A stretch of DNA of 64,000 nucleotides from Mycolicibacterium litorale (GCF_014218295.1 NZ_AP023287.1:682001-746000); one strand, 5' to 3'; counted from the first letter of the stretch, positions 20,946-30,797 are shown. The notes: generated by a model from the sequence alone, not told the origin. Numbers and translations: made by a program.

Positions 20946-21689
20946 CTAGACCGTGAATCCGCCGTCGACATTCCAATGGGCACCGGTGATGTACGCGGTT
21001 TCTGGCCGTGCCAGATAGCTCACCACACTCGCGATGTCGCTCGGACGACCGTAGCGACCCAGCGCCATTACTTGCCGTGATATATCAGCGAATTCGCCTT
21101 GCTCGGGGTTCATGTCGGTGGCAATCGGCCCCGGCTGGACATTGTTCACGGTGATTCCGCGTGGCCCGAGCTCGCGAGCCAGTCCACGGGTCAGCCCAGC
21201 AACAGCTCCCTTCGTCATGGCGTAGACGGCAAGGCCCGGGCTCGGTACGCGATCGGCGTTGATGCTGCCGATGTTGATGATGCGACCGTCACCGCCCATA
21301 TGCAGCAGTGCCCGCTGAACGGCGGTGAACATGGCTCGTACGTTGATCGCAAACAAGCGCTCGAACTGATCCATGGGAAAGGTATCGATGTTGTCGACGT
21401 GCGCTACGCCCGCGTTGTTTACCAGAATGTCAATCCCTCCCAGTTCCGAGACCGCCTCGTCGACCGATCTGATCACCTCATCGGGTTGCGCGCTGTCGGC
21501 ATGAATCCCAATTGCGGTCCCGCCGTCGGCGCCGACTTCGGCGGCCAGCCTCTTCGCTTCCACCGCCGATGCTCCATAGGTGAACGCGACCGCGGCGCCG
21601 TCGGTGGCTAGCCGTCGCACGATCTCCGCGCCGATGCCACGAGAGCCGCCCGTCACCATCGCTCGCCTCGCCTCTAACGGTCCGGTCAT
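20946..21689 (-). CDS. SDR family oxidoreductase (FabG-like 3-oxoacyl reductase)
   Basis: A 247-aa classical SDR with TGGSRGIG (about 13-20), NNAGVAHVDNI, IGSINADR with the catalytic Ser, and YAMTK as the Tyr/Lys pair near 157. It ends in GAHWNVDGGFTV, the typical FabG/glucose-DH-like tail. A GGGAGA ribosome site lies ahead of the ATG. Length and motifs are complete, so the enzyme should be active. The substrate (3-oxoacyl, sugar or steroid alcohol) cannot be told. It opens the accessory block. Confidence 0.85.
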   Translation of the reverse strand: MTGPLEARRAMVTGGSRGIGAEIVRRLATDGAAVAFTYGASAVEAKRLAAEVGADGGTAIGIHADSAQPDEVIRSVDEAVSELGGIDILVNNAGVAHVDNIDTFPMDQFERLFAINVRAMFTAVQRALLHMGGDGRIINIGSINADRVPSPGLAVYAMTKGAVAGLTRGLARELGPRGITVNNVQPGPIATDMNPEQGEFADISRQVMALGRYGRPSDIASVVSYLARPETAYITGAHWNVDGGFTV

Positions 21690-22054
21690 GACGTCTCCCT
21701 TTCAATTTGTTGTGCTGACTCACTACGGTCAACGAGTCCAGGGCCGAAGTCGATTCCGCATTTTTCCGTTCACTATCAACGCTTGAGGGTGCCTACGCCA
21801 AACTCAGCTCCTTGCCAGCAACCTGACAACGGCGACCCCGACCGCCACTAGAGCCAGCCGAATTTCGGGACGTCGCGGTCGCGGGCAGGCGGATCTATCT
21901 GCTTCTCGGTACGCCGTCCAGTCGTTCCTCAACCGTCACTGGGTCTTTCAGGAAATTCATTCCGTCGGTACGTTGGTTGTCCGGATTACTGTTTTGATCA
22001 CCAAGCTACATCGCAGGTCGCTTCTCAGGCCATGCACACCAAAATCGCGCCCGC
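21690..22054. other. Intergenic gap, nothing recognised
   Basis: About 365 bases lie between the SDR and the esterase. Base composition is lower in GC than the flanking core, and no coding frame, hairpin terminator or repeat stands out. Confidence 0.4.
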
Positions 22055-23017
22055 TCAATCTATTTGGGTTGTCGCACGCACGACCTCGGTCGTAATGAGG
22101 TGATAGGTGTTTCGAGTAATGTACTTGGCGTTACTCATGATGTTGTAGCCGTGGTCGACTCCGTGTACGTCGTGATGCGCCACCAACGCGCCAACGGCCT
22201 CCAACTTGCTGGCATACCGCACAGCTTCACCGCGCAAGCGGTCGTACTCGGCGGTAATCACGAGCGCGGGCGCGATGCCCGCGAGGTCGTCGGCATTCGC
22301 GCCCCAGGCCGGTGACGCCAACCGGTGCCGGCGCTGTGCCGGATCGGGAATATACGCAGTGTCGAAGACGTCACCCATCCATGGTTTGAGTAGAGCTTTA
22401 CGTCCGAGGGGCGATTCTTTGTCTTTAGTCGCGGTCACCAAATCCAGTGTGGCATAGTGAAGCACCTGCAACGAGATGCGTGGACCGTCATTCTCGAGCG
22501 CCAATCGCGCGGCTGCTGCCGCCAGGTTTCCGCCGGCACTTTGTCCACCGACGCACAGCTTGTGGCCGTTCCAGGGTCGAGCAGCGTCCGATGCCCACCG
22601 CACCACATCGTAGATCTGCTCTGGTTGCGTGGGGAACCGTCGCCGCGGGGCCAAGACGTAGTCTGGGTTGACGACAACCACCTTGCCGAATGCGGCGAGG
22701 TAGCGACACCATGGGTCGTCCTGCTCCGGGTGACCTACCACGAAGCCGCCGCCGTGGACGTTGACATACACGGCCGGTCTGGCCGGCGCGGGTACGGGGT
22801 GATAGGGCGCGGGTACGGGGTGATAGACAGTCGCGATTACCGGCCCATGGCGAGTTGGGATCGACTCGGTCGTAGCGTGCCTTGCGATGTCGCGGAACGT
22901 CACCGCCGCCTTCGGAATTGGGTTGACCGTTCGAAATAGCAACGCTGCCGCGTCAGCCACGATCGGGGTACTCGCAAAGGACACAACACTGCTCCTCTCG
23001 AAGTCATCCGAACTCAC
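22055..23017 (-). CDS. Alpha/beta hydrolase, hormone-sensitive-lipase family esterase
   Basis: A 320-aa HSL-type carboxylesterase. The oxyanion motif is HGGGFVVG (about 89-96), the nucleophile elbow is GGQSAGGN in place of the usual GDSAGG (about 158-165), the acid is in ITAEYDRLRGEA, and the His in HDVHGVDHGYN (about 290). Residues about 68-82 contain a tandem YHPVPAPYHPVPAP encoded by two perfect 21-bp repeats. The GTG start follows from the frame. Substrates would be short-chain esters, possibly with the adjacent SDR in ester or lactone breakdown; that link is inferred. Confidence 0.83.
   Translation of the reverse strand: MSSDDFERSSVVSFASTPIVADAAALLFRTVNPIPKAAVTFRDIARHATTESIPTRHGPVIATVYHPVPAPYHPVPAPARPAVYVNVHGGGFVVGHPEQDDPWCRYLAAFGKVVVVNPDYVLAPRRRFPTQPEQIYDVVRWASDAARPWNGHKLCVGGQSAGGNLAAAAARLALENDGPRISLQVLHYATLDLVTATKDKESPLGRKALLKPWMGDVFDTAYIPDPAQRRHRLASPAWGANADDLAGIAPALVITAEYDRLRGEAVRYASKLEAVGALVAHHDVHGVDHGYNIMSNAKYITRNTYHLITTEVVRATTQID
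22785..22826. repeat. Perfect 21-bp tandem duplication inside the esterase gene
   Basis: GGCGCGGGTACGGGGTGATAG occurs twice head-to-tail. The unit is a multiple of three and adds seven residues (YHPVPAP) without breaking the reading frame. Confidence 0.9.
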
Positions 23018-23323
23018 TGCAAGCCGGACGATGGCTCAGCGATCGCCATCAACACCACCAACGCTTGTGAAAGCACGTTGAAAACCACAACAGTGTCACA
23101 GCGGGACTGATTATCCTGGGCCTCAGGCGTATACATGCAGGGTGGCGTGTTCCGCGTTGAGCCAATCCAGCCAATTCTGGGACGCTGTAGCCCGATGTCC
23201 GACGCGAGGTGGGGTAAGAGCCGTATGGCTCGTCGGCAGCAGCGATCCGGCAGGAGCATCTGCGTGAACCGCGCGAACACAGCGCTCGCCTCGAGAGGAG
23301 ACTGATCCGGCCGTGCTCATAGC
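23018..23323. other. Intergenic gap, nothing recognised
   Basis: About 306 bases lie between the esterase start and the methyltransferase stop. Small open frames exist, but none resembles a protein family. The esterase promoter must lie near the left end. Confidence 0.35.
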
Positions 23324-24193
23324 TCAGGGTTTGCGCGCCCAAACACCCACAAGGGGCGGAAGCATCAAGAAGGCGTTTCGTTCGGCCGCTTCGGCAGCCA
23401 TCCGTTCAGTCAGGGTGTCCAAACCGATTTCGGCCGCGGTGAATAATTCGAAGTGCTCCCCGACGGGAGCGACACTGCGCAGAACATCGGTCACGTAGGC
23501 ATAGGCCAGACAGTCCGGACCGCTGCCGGCGTACCCGCCAAGGGCAGCCGACGGCACTGGCAAACCGGCATCGACCAACACATTGGCAAGTTTGCTGCCC
23601 ATATCGATCTCGACACCTGCCCGCGCCATAGTCGCGACCGCCAGTTGGCAATTCAGATCGAACAGCGGCACTGGAGGAACGCTGCGGTACATCGGCATCG
23701 CGTACTCCAGGAAAGCGACCGTGCCGCCTGAACGCAGCATCTCGACCAGCCGGCGAACGGTGCCGGCGGGATCGGTCTGATACATCAACACCAGACGCCC
23801 GATTACCGCGTCGAAGGGCGCCGCGTCGGGGTCACTGTCGAAGAAGTCGTCGATCTCGCTAACCACGAAGCGCGCCTGCCCGGCGTGAGCGGCCGCTATC
23901 GCCCGTTGCCTGGCCACCGTAGCTGATTCAGGGGACCGGTCCACGCCGAGCACAGCGCCAGCTGGCCCTACCAGGTCGGCGGCCAGAAGGGATACGTCGC
24001 CGACTCCGCAGCCGATGTCCAGCACACGCATACCCGGTGCCAGACCGGCACGCCGCAGTACATCCAAAGTGAAGTCACGGAACACGGAGCCCTGCCGTTC
24101 GAGCCGTGCGAACTCTTGCTTGGTGTATCCGAGGGGGTAGTCGTTGACCGCATATCCCTGAGCTGCGGTGCTTAACCTACGTTGATCGGACAT
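23324..24193 (-). CDS. Class I SAM-dependent methyltransferase
   Basis: A 289-aa methyltransferase with a full Rossmann SAM-binding signature: VLDIGCGVGDVSLLAADLVG (about 57-76), then GVDRSPES (motif II acidic residue) and DAVIGRLVLMYQ (motif IV region). It resembles the UbiE/Coq5-like methyltransferase_11/25 group, which acts on small molecules. The ATG follows a GAGGAG ribosome site. It does not overlap its neighbours, and the acceptor is unknown. Confidence 0.82.
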   Translation of the reverse strand: MSDQRRLSTAAQGYAVNDYPLGYTKQEFARLERQGSVFRDFTLDVLRRAGLAPGMRVLDIGCGVGDVSLLAADLVGPAGAVLGVDRSPESATVARQRAIAAAHAGQARFVVSEIDDFFDSDPDAAPFDAVIGRLVLMYQTDPAGTVRRLVEMLRSGGTVAFLEYAMPMYRSVPPVPLFDLNCQLAVATMARAGVEIDMGSKLANVLVDAGLPVPSAALGGYAGSGPDCLAYAYVTDVLRSVAPVGEHFELFTAAEIGLDTLTERMAAEAAERNAFLMLPPLVGVWARKP

Positions 24194-24640
24194 CTGGACT
24201 CCTCGATACGGCTGTACCTACTTATGTACGAACGAAGCCCGCCGCGCGTCGCTTCCCCTGCGGTCGTGTCGAAGCCGTCGACTTCGCTGTACACAGCTCG
24301 CAGATGGGTTGGGCGACAGGGGCGAAGATGTACGAGGCGCCGTAGAACGGTGTGCCGGTCCTCCGTCGCTGGTATCGAACGACAGTGATGCTGTGTTCGA
24401 ACTGGTTGCGCGACTCGCCGTGAGGACTCGTCAGGCGACTCGCGCGTCATCGAGCGATTCTTCAAATCCTTCAAATACGGACCCAGCTCTGCAGCGACAT
24501 CGCCGACGGCGGCACTCTCGACATGGGAGTCGTGGATCCGCGTCAGCCGCAACACCATCCGACCCCACGAAGCACCGGCACACCCCACCCCAACAGACCT
24601 GCCTCGCAACGGCCTACCGCAAACCTGCGAGCTTCTTGAC
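24194..24640. other. Intergenic gap, nothing recognised
   Basis: About 447 bases upstream of the methyltransferase and after the permease stop. Short frames on both strands have no domain resemblance. The sequence could be decayed coding DNA. Confidence 0.35.
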
Positions 24641-26131
24641 TCAAGACACTTCACCGTCTGCCCTGCGCACGGATTCGATGCCGCCCTGACGGATGCGATG
24701 CGCAAGGGCGGATCGTCGACGTCCGTACAGCGCATAGATAATCAGGCCTGTACCTAGCCATGCGACGAACCGGATCCATGTCAAGGCGGTTAGATTCAGC
24801 ATTAGCCATACACATGCCGTGACAGAGCAGATTGGGATCAGCGGCATAAACGGCACTCGGAATCCACGGGGCAGGTCGGGTCGGCGACGGCGTAGCAGGA
24901 TGACCCCACCGGATACCAGTGTGAATGCAAATAGCGAGCCGATGTTGACCATTTCGTCGAGCATGCCGATCGGAAACAGTGACGCGGCTACCGCGACAAC
25001 CATTCCGCCGAGTACCGTGATGCGTATGGGAGTCCGGCGACGGCCGGTCCTGGAAAGCCAGCGCGGCATTAATCCGTCGCGGGACATCGCCAGCACGAGT
25101 CGCGTCTGGCCGAATAAGACCACGATCTGGACTGTGGTTAAGCCGGCTAGTGCACCAAGTGCGACGATGTGGGCCGCCCAGTTAACCCCGTTGACCGCGA
25201 AAGCAGTTGCCAGGTTGGCATTGTCGCCAGCCGCGTGCAGCGTGGTGTATTTCACCATGCCGGTTAGAACGATAACCACGGCGATATACAGCACTGTGAC
25301 GATCACTAGCGACGCCAAAATGCCACGGGGAACATCGCGCTGCGGTCGTCTGGTCTCTTCTGCAGCGGTGGCGACGATGTCGAAGCCGATGAAGGCGAAG
25401 AACACTATAGATGCGCCGGCCAGAAGGCCGTACCAACCGTAGTGACTGCTGCCACCACCGACGACCAAGGAAAGCAGCGACTGTTCGGTCTCCCCACCCG
25501 CGGGTTCCGCCGGTGGGATGAATGGGAAGTAATTTGCGGTGTTGATGTAGAACGCGCCGACGATAATCACCAGCAACACGACCGACACCTTGACTGCAGT
25601 GATCGCCAAACTCACTCTCGCTGACACCTTCGCCCCGGATGCCAAGATTGCCGTGACGGCCGCGATGATCGACAATGCTCCCCAGTCGATTTGCAAGGCC
25701 CCCAAGTGCGTGGTCAGTCGACCGAGTCCGAGCATCGTACCGAGGTATCCGGACCAACTATCAGCGATCACTGCGGCGGCGACGGCGACCTCCAAGATGA
25801 GGTCCCACCCGATAATCCAGGCGACAAGTTCTCCAAAGACAATGTAGGAGAACGTATAAGCGCTCCCGGCCACCGGCACGGTGGAAGCGAATTCGGCATA
25901 GCACATTGCCGCCAGACCGCAGGCTGTCGCTGCGATGAGGAACGACACCGCGATCGCGGGCCCAGTGATATTCCCAGCCGTTGATGCGGTGATGGTGAAG
26001 ATGCCGACGCCGATAACCACCGACACGCCGAAAACCGTGAGATCCCACCACGTCAGATCCCTCCGCAGTCGGGAACCCGGTTCATCTGTATCGGCGATCG
26101 CCTGCTCCACCGACCTCAATCGTCGGGCCAT
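24641..26131 (-). CDS. APC-superfamily amino acid/amine permease
   Basis: A 496-aa transporter with about 12 hydrophobic segments. The start MARRLRSVEQAIADTD (behind GAGAGGGAGAGG) leads to TVFGVSVVIGVGIFTITAS, the unwound TM1 Gly motif of APC carriers. AFIGFDIVATAAEETRRPQRDVP (about 240-262), split across TM6 and the following loop, is typical of the cationic amino acid transporter branch. It ends with a short basic tail. The substrate may be an amino acid or amine. An N-terminal remnant of a second copy is at 27830-28098, next to the intact amidohydrolase. Confidence 0.87.
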   Translation of the reverse strand: MARRLRSVEQAIADTDEPGSRLRRDLTWWDLTVFGVSVVIGVGIFTITASTAGNITGPAIAVSFLIAATACGLAAMCYAEFASTVPVAGSAYTFSYIVFGELVAWIIGWDLILEVAVAAAVIADSWSGYLGTMLGLGRLTTHLGALQIDWGALSIIAAVTAILASGAKVSARVSLAITAVKVSVVLLVIIVGAFYINTANYFPFIPPAEPAGGETEQSLLSLVVGGGSSHYGWYGLLAGASIVFFAFIGFDIVATAAEETRRPQRDVPRGILASLVIVTVLYIAVVIVLTGMVKYTTLHAAGDNANLATAFAVNGVNWAAHIVALGALAGLTTVQIVVLFGQTRLVLAMSRDGLMPRWLSRTGRRRTPIRITVLGGMVVAVAASLFPIGMLDEMVNIGSLFAFTLVSGGVILLRRRRPDLPRGFRVPFMPLIPICSVTACVWLMLNLTALTWIRFVAWLGTGLIIYALYGRRRSALAHRIRQGGIESVRRADGEVS

Positions 26132-26449
26132 CGGCCTCTCCCTCTCGTCACGCCGCCGACGTAGTACCGAGGGTTTCAACGTGTTCGAGGCAGGGATCCG
26201 TACCAACCTCATGCACATAACCGTATGAGGCCATGACCCCGGCCACATGAGCGGATTGGTCTCGTGACGGGTGGCATGCTCACTAAACTCGATGCACTCG
26301 CTCCGTGCTCCCATAGGCGACGGCGCGCGACTCGTTCTAACAGCGAAAATCAGTGCCTACGACAAGACGTTGGCTGCTGCGGCGGCCGGTTTCCGATGTG
26401 GTGGGGCGCTTAGCTGCGATGCGCACGCCACACCCGGTGTCAGTCGCGG
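26132..26449. other. Permease upstream region, duplicated spacer
   Basis: No gene is supported here. The first 100 bases are visibly similar to 28099-28200 (shared words such as CTCTCGTC, CGCCGC/CGCCGCAG and TGATGCAC/CATGCAC), so the spacer between permease and amidohydrolase belongs to the duplicated unit. Confidence 0.5.
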
Positions 26450-26935
26450 GCGATGCACGGAATAGTCGGAGCGGATTGCGATGTGACAGGATCTTCAGTT
26501 CGTCGGTGGAAAGACCCATGTTCTTCAGGGCGTTATCTGTGGCATCGATGGGCAGCAATGGATAGTCCGCACCGAAGAGGGGCTGTTGGGGTGACGCGAA
26601 GGTGCGGACCGCGCTGTGCGTCACGGCCGTGGCCACCGTCGCTACGTCGTAGTGGTGTCTCGCAACGACATTTGCGACCCCACCGGCCACGAAGTCAAAG
26701 TACCGCCCATCGCTGCGTCCCAAGACGTTTCACCGCTCGGCCAGCATCGGCAGTGCCCCCAACCATGTGGAAAGATGTACCGCGCCCGGGATAGCGGTGG
26801 CTGGCAATCGTGCGCGGGTTTTCTAACCCCAGCTCGGTGAGTCCCACCCCAAGCCGGGGTACAAGCTGGTCCGACATCGGCGATCCGGTGAGGTGCGCCA
26901 ACACCACGGCACGCCGGGCATCGAGCTCGGTACGG
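26450..26935 (-). pseudogene. Truncated, frameshifted copy of the amidohydrolase at 28338-29291
   Basis: Two frames carry the homology. ELDARRAVVLAHLTGSPM, DQLVPRLGVGLTELG and ENPRTIAS lie in the right part. YFDFVAGGVANVV, RHHYDVATVATAV and LFGADYPLLPIDATDNALK lie in the left. They match the intact paralog residue for residue at most positions but lack its first half (including the HxH metal site), have a deletion around the FPHGGG metal motif, and end with an altered tail. It cannot encode an active enzyme. Confidence 0.85.
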
Positions 26936-27287
26936 ATAACCTGACGACTCCTAGTCGAGCCTCCAACACAACGGAGGTGTTCGCTGTATGAAGGAACCGC
27001 CGTGCTCAACCGATGAATGGCGTGACTACACGCATGGACCCATCACCTTGAGCTGTGCGCGGTATTACGTTGCTCGTCAACGAATGAGCGCCGAGCATCA
27101 CGACGCTATGACTATGGTGACGCCTTCGTCGGCGAGGTCCCGATTCCTTCGAGACGTAAAGCGCTCTACGGCACCGGATGCCAAACTTCGTTCTGTTCGC
27201 GTGACGTCGGCGGCGAAGACGTCGGATCATGCCGTTCCTGTGTGCCATCCGGACGGAATTCACAGATGGGTATGGCATCGTCGAGGC
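26936..27287. other. Gap with no supported gene
   Basis: About 350 bases between the amidohydrolase remnant and the DUF385 gene. Frames are open but show no family resemblance. Confidence 0.35.
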
Positions 27288-27755
27288 ATGAGTAGTGATA
27301 CCCGTGGATTGTCCTTCATCGAACGAACGGTGTTGCTTCCTGTTCTTTCCCTGCATAGTTTGCTGTATCGGCGGACGAACGGCCGGATCGGGCATCGTAT
27401 GCCAGGGATGCCCCCTAGCCTGCTGCTGCACACGACGGGCGCCAAGTCCGGGCTGCCGCGCACGACGACGCTGACCTACGCCCGGGACGGACGGGAGTAC
27501 TTGGTGGTGGCGTCGATGGGCGGCGCGCCCACCGCTCCTGGCTGGTATCACAACTTGCAGAGAGACCCGAAGGTGAAGATCAACGTCGGCGCCTCGCGCA
27601 TATCGGTTAACGCCATCCCCGCGCTTCCCGAAGACCCGGACTACGAGCGACTTTGGAAAATCGTCAACGACAACAACGCAAATCGTTACACGGCTTACCA
27701 GGAGCGCACGACGCGACCAATTCCCGTGGTGCGCCTGGTGCCCGCCGCTACGTAG
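27288..27755 (+). CDS. Deazaflavin (F420)-dependent nitroreductase-family protein (Ddn-like)
   Basis: A 155-aa protein of the split beta-barrel DUF385/Ddn family, which in mycobacteria binds F420H2 and reduces quinones or nitro compounds. It shows the family blocks LLLHTTGAKSGLPRTTTLTY (about 48-67), EYLVVASMGGAPTAPGWYHN (about 74-93) and NLQRDPKVKINVG. The ATG at 27288 (MSSDTRGLSF) gives a normal family length; longer in-frame codons upstream look non-coding. It sits between the two copies of the permease/amidohydrolase unit, on the opposite strand. Confidence 0.85.
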   Translation: MSSDTRGLSFIERTVLLPVLSLHSLLYRRTNGRIGHRMPGMPPSLLLHTTGAKSGLPRTTTLTYARDGREYLVVASMGGAPTAPGWYHNLQRDPKVKINVGASRISVNAIPALPEDPDYERLWKIVNDNNANRYTAYQERTTRPIPVVRLVPAAT

Positions 27756-27829
27756 AGCACCAATGGCGGATACTGGGCAGGCGCGTGTAGCCGTCGGGTG
27801 CCTTCGGCTGGGCAGCTGCGCCATCGCCG

Positions 27830-28098
27830 CGAAGCGCTTCCGGCCGCCGGTGCGGTTGAGGCGAAGTTCCACGTAGCGATCCGCCAGCCCGCAGACGGCT
27901 GAAGCGATGAGGAACGACACTGCGATCGGGGGTCAGCGATGTTTCGGGCGGTTGATCCGGTGATCGTGAACATGTCAACGCCGATGACCACCGAAACGCC
28001 GAAAATAGTGAGATCCCACCATGCCAGTCTCTTCGCAGTCAGGAGCTCGGCTCTCTATCGGTGATCGCCTGGTCCACGGACTTCAATCTCCGCGCCAT
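27830..28098 (-). pseudogene. N-terminal remnant of a second APC permease
   Basis: From an ATG at 28098 (MARRLKSVDQAI-like), minus-strand frames give FGVSVVIGVDMFTITGSTA and AVSFLIASAVCGLADRYVE, matching residues 1 to about 95 of the permease at 24641-26131. At least one frameshift separates the two pieces and homology then stops. The start region and spacer up to the amidohydrolase are also conserved between copies. Confidence 0.82.
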
Positions 28099-28337
28099 TG
28101 ACTCATCCCTCTCGTCGCGCCGCAGACTTGTATCCCTCACGTACCAACGCGGAGTACGTCAGCCACTTACCAAGTTGATGCACAGCGGGTTAGCCCATAG
28201 GCGGGGGCGCACAACTTGTGCGAGAGTGGCATCAGGCACCCGCGCAGAGGATACGACCATAAAGTCGTTAGCAACCGCGGGAACAAGGCTTCCGCTGTTG
28301 CTACGGGATGTGCCCGAACAGGATTCACCGCAGTCGT

Positions 28338-29291
28338 CTAGGAGTTGTCGACGAAACGCGGAAACAGGTTGAGCGCGTTGCGATATGACAGGTCCATCAG
28401 TTCATCGGGGGAGATGCCCACGTTCTTGAGCGCACTTCCTGTGATATCGATGGGTAGTAACGGGTAGTCCGTACCGAAGAGGAGGCGTTGGGGTGGCGCG
28501 AAAGTACGCACCGCAGTGTGCATCGCGGATGTGGCTACCGTGGCTACGTCGTAGTGGTATCTCCCAAGGACTTTCTCGACACCACCGGCCACGAATTCAG
28601 AGTAGCGCTCATCGCTGCGTCCCAGTATGTTCCACCGCTCGGTCAGCATCGGCAGCGCACCTCCGCCGTGCGGGAAGATGTACCGGACCTTTGGATAGCG
28701 GTGGAATACGCCGTTAAAGAGTAGGCTGGCAATCGTGCGGGGGGTCTCAAACGCCAGCTCGGTGAGCCCTACGCCAAGCCCCGGCACAAGCTGATCCAAC
28801 ATCGGTGACCCCGTGGGATGCACCAATACCACAGCACGTCGGGCATCGAGTTCGGCGATGACCGGGTCTACCCTCGGGTCGCCGAGCCTTATTCCGGCGT
28901 GGGAGGAGAACACGCAGAGACCGTCCGCCTTGAGGTCGTCAAGCGCGTAGGAGATTTCCTCCAGCGCCGCATCGACGTTTGGCAGCGGTACGCCGGCCAG
29001 GAAGCCGAACCGTTGTGGGTGGTCGCGGACGACCTCGGCGCCGAACTCGTTGAACGAACGAACCAACCGCGCGAGCTCTTGCGGACGCTCCGGCATACCT
29101 ACAGCGGCGACTACCGAGGTGATTGCTGCTGCGATACCCGCGGAATCCATTTGTTCGATTGCCTCCCGCGGTTTCCACGACCGAACACGTCCGGCATACG
29201 TCGCCTTCTCCTGTCCGGGGGGTACGTATAAGGCCACAGAACCCGGCGGCACGAGATGGTGGTGAGTGTCGATCAGCACGGGTACCTCCAT
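28338..29291 (-). CDS. Amidohydrolase 2 family protein (ACMSD / 6-methylsalicylate decarboxylase-like)
   Basis: A 317-aa TIM-barrel metal hydrolase of the ACMSD-like group, whose members are mostly non-hydrolytic decarboxylases of aromatic or muconate acids. Metal ligands are visible: DTHHHLVP near the N-terminus (HxH), IFPHGGGALPML in the middle and LLFGTDYPLL with the C-terminal Asp. The start MEVPVLIDTHHH gives the family-typical beginning; the frame upstream is noise. A 5'-truncated relative lies at 26450-26935. Its neighbour permease could import the substrate or an amino acid precursor; this is inference. Confidence 0.82.
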   Translation of the reverse strand: MEVPVLIDTHHHLVPPGSVALYVPPGQEKATYAGRVRSWKPREAIEQMDSAGIAAAITSVVAAVGMPERPQELARLVRSFNEFGAEVVRDHPQRFGFLAGVPLPNVDAALEEISYALDDLKADGLCVFSSHAGIRLGDPRVDPVIAELDARRAVVLVHPTGSPMLDQLVPGLGVGLTELAFETPRTIASLLFNGVFHRYPKVRYIFPHGGGALPMLTERWNILGRSDERYSEFVAGGVEKVLGRYHYDVATVATSAMHTAVRTFAPPQRLLFGTDYPLLPIDITGSALKNVGISPDELMDLSYRNALNLFPRFVDNS

Positions 29292-29765
29292 GTCGATTGC
29301 GCCATATTGAAGGCGTTCACCTTGGTCACTGCGACAACGTGAATGGACCACTTGTGCCGCTTGTAGTGTCTGCTTCTGTCGACCGAGCCAACAGGCGCCA
29401 TCGCCGACGTAGCTATCGAAGCAATTCGGGTGAATTCCGTTTCATGCAGCGATGCCTGATGTAATGGGCAACTGATGCTTCGTTGAGGAAGCCGAAGTGG
29501 TGATTAGCGCATCCGGTCAACGGCGGCTTGCCGCTACGCCGTCATCGGTGAACGGGATGAGTCGAATTCCCCGCCAGCTTTTGAACTCTGAGTCTCTTAA
29601 CGATCAGCACAGCGAAGTTGTGCGGTTTATGCCGCGCGATCCGTACTCCATTCGATCGCCCGAGCCTGCTTCGACCTCGCGTCGGCGGATGAGTGACTCG
29701 GGGCGGACCGCGTATGCGTCGAAACCGGTGCCGGCATCGACGCTGCGGAGAGCCCCGCCCCTCGC
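29292..29765. other. Intergenic gap, nothing recognised
   Basis: About 474 bases between the amidohydrolase start and the aldo/keto reductase stop. No domain, tRNA-like fold or inverted repeat was found by eye. The composition is lower in GC than the core. Confidence 0.35.
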
Positions 29766-30797
29766 TCATGCGGCCGACCGCTCCGCCACAGGTCGGCGGC
29801 GCAGAGTTACGTCAGAGATTGCCGGAGGTGTATAGGCCACATCGTTGGGACCGGCATCGGTACCAGGTGGAGCGATCTGATCGATCCGATCCAGGATCTC
29901 ATCGTCCAGTGTGACGTTGGTGCTAGCCAGGAGGTCGTCGAGCTGTTCCGCGGTGCGCGGCCCGATGATCGCCGACGTGACGCCCGGGTGGGCGATGGCG
30001 AATGCCATGGCGAGGTGAGTCATGGGCAGGCCGGCCGACTCGGCGAGCGGAATGAGCTGTTCGACCACCTCGAGCTTGCGCTGGTCTGCAAAATGCTCCC
30101 GCCCATGCATCGTTGACCGGTGAGTGTCGATTTGCTGGCCTTTGCGAAATCGGCCGGTAAGCAGGCCCTGACCCAGTGGGCTCCAGACCAGCGTGCCGAT
30201 ACCGTAACGCTGGCAGACTGGCAGCACCTCGCGTTCGATGCTCCGGTTGACGATCGAGTACGGCGGTTGCTCGGTTCGGAAGCGCTCGAGACCACGCCGC
30301 TCGGCGACCCACTGCGCTTCGACCAAGTCCGAGGCTGGAAAGGTCGACGATCCGATCGCGCGTACCTTGCCGCTGTGTATCAAGTCCGACAACGCCGACA
30401 GCGTCTCCTCCACATCCACCGTCGGGTCGGGGCGGTGAATCTGATAGAGGTCTAGGTGATCGGTCTGCAGGCGGCGCAGGGAATGCTCGACCGCCGCAAC
30501 GATCCAGCGTCGAGAGTTTCCCCGGTGATTCGGATCCTCGCCCATCGGGTAGTGCACCTTGCTGGCGAGCACAACGTCGTCACGTCGCCCTTTGAGCGCC
30601 TTGCCGACAATCACCTCCGATTCACCACCGGAGTACACGTCGGCGGTGTCGACAAAATTGATCCCTGCGTCCAGCGCCTTGTGGATGATTCGGATCGATT
30701 CATCGTGATCAGGATTGCCCATGGACCCAAACATCATCGCTCCCAAGCAGTATGGGCTGACCTTGATTCCGGTCTGACCCAACGTGCGGTACTTCAT
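29766..30797 (-). CDS. Aldo/keto reductase
   Basis: A 343-aa AKR (TIM barrel, NADPH-dependent carbonyl reduction). It begins MKYRTLGQTGIKVSPYCLG behind a strong GGAGGAG site and has NFVDTADVYSGGESE (catalytic Asp/Tyr), LASKVHYPMG (Lys), DLYQIHRPDP (His) and a C-terminal GPRTAEQLDDLL NADP-binding block. The reading frame stays open upstream into the DUF385 gene with no stop, so a 516-aa read-through product beginning at 31316 is possible. The ribosome site and family-typical start favour a separate protein as the main product. Confidence 0.85.
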   Translation of the reverse strand: MKYRTLGQTGIKVSPYCLGAMMFGSMGNPDHDESIRIIHKALDAGINFVDTADVYSGGESEVIVGKALKGRRDDVVLASKVHYPMGEDPNHRGNSRRWIVAAVEHSLRRLQTDHLDLYQIHRPDPTVDVEETLSALSDLIHSGKVRAIGSSTFPASDLVEAQWVAERRGLERFRTEQPPYSIVNRSIEREVLPVCQRYGIGTLVWSPLGQGLLTGRFRKGQQIDTHRSTMHGREHFADQRKLEVVEQLIPLAESAGLPMTHLAMAFAIAHPGVTSAIIGPRTAEQLDDLLASTNVTLDDEILDRIDQIAPPGTDAGPNDVAYTPPAISDVTLRRRPVAERSAA

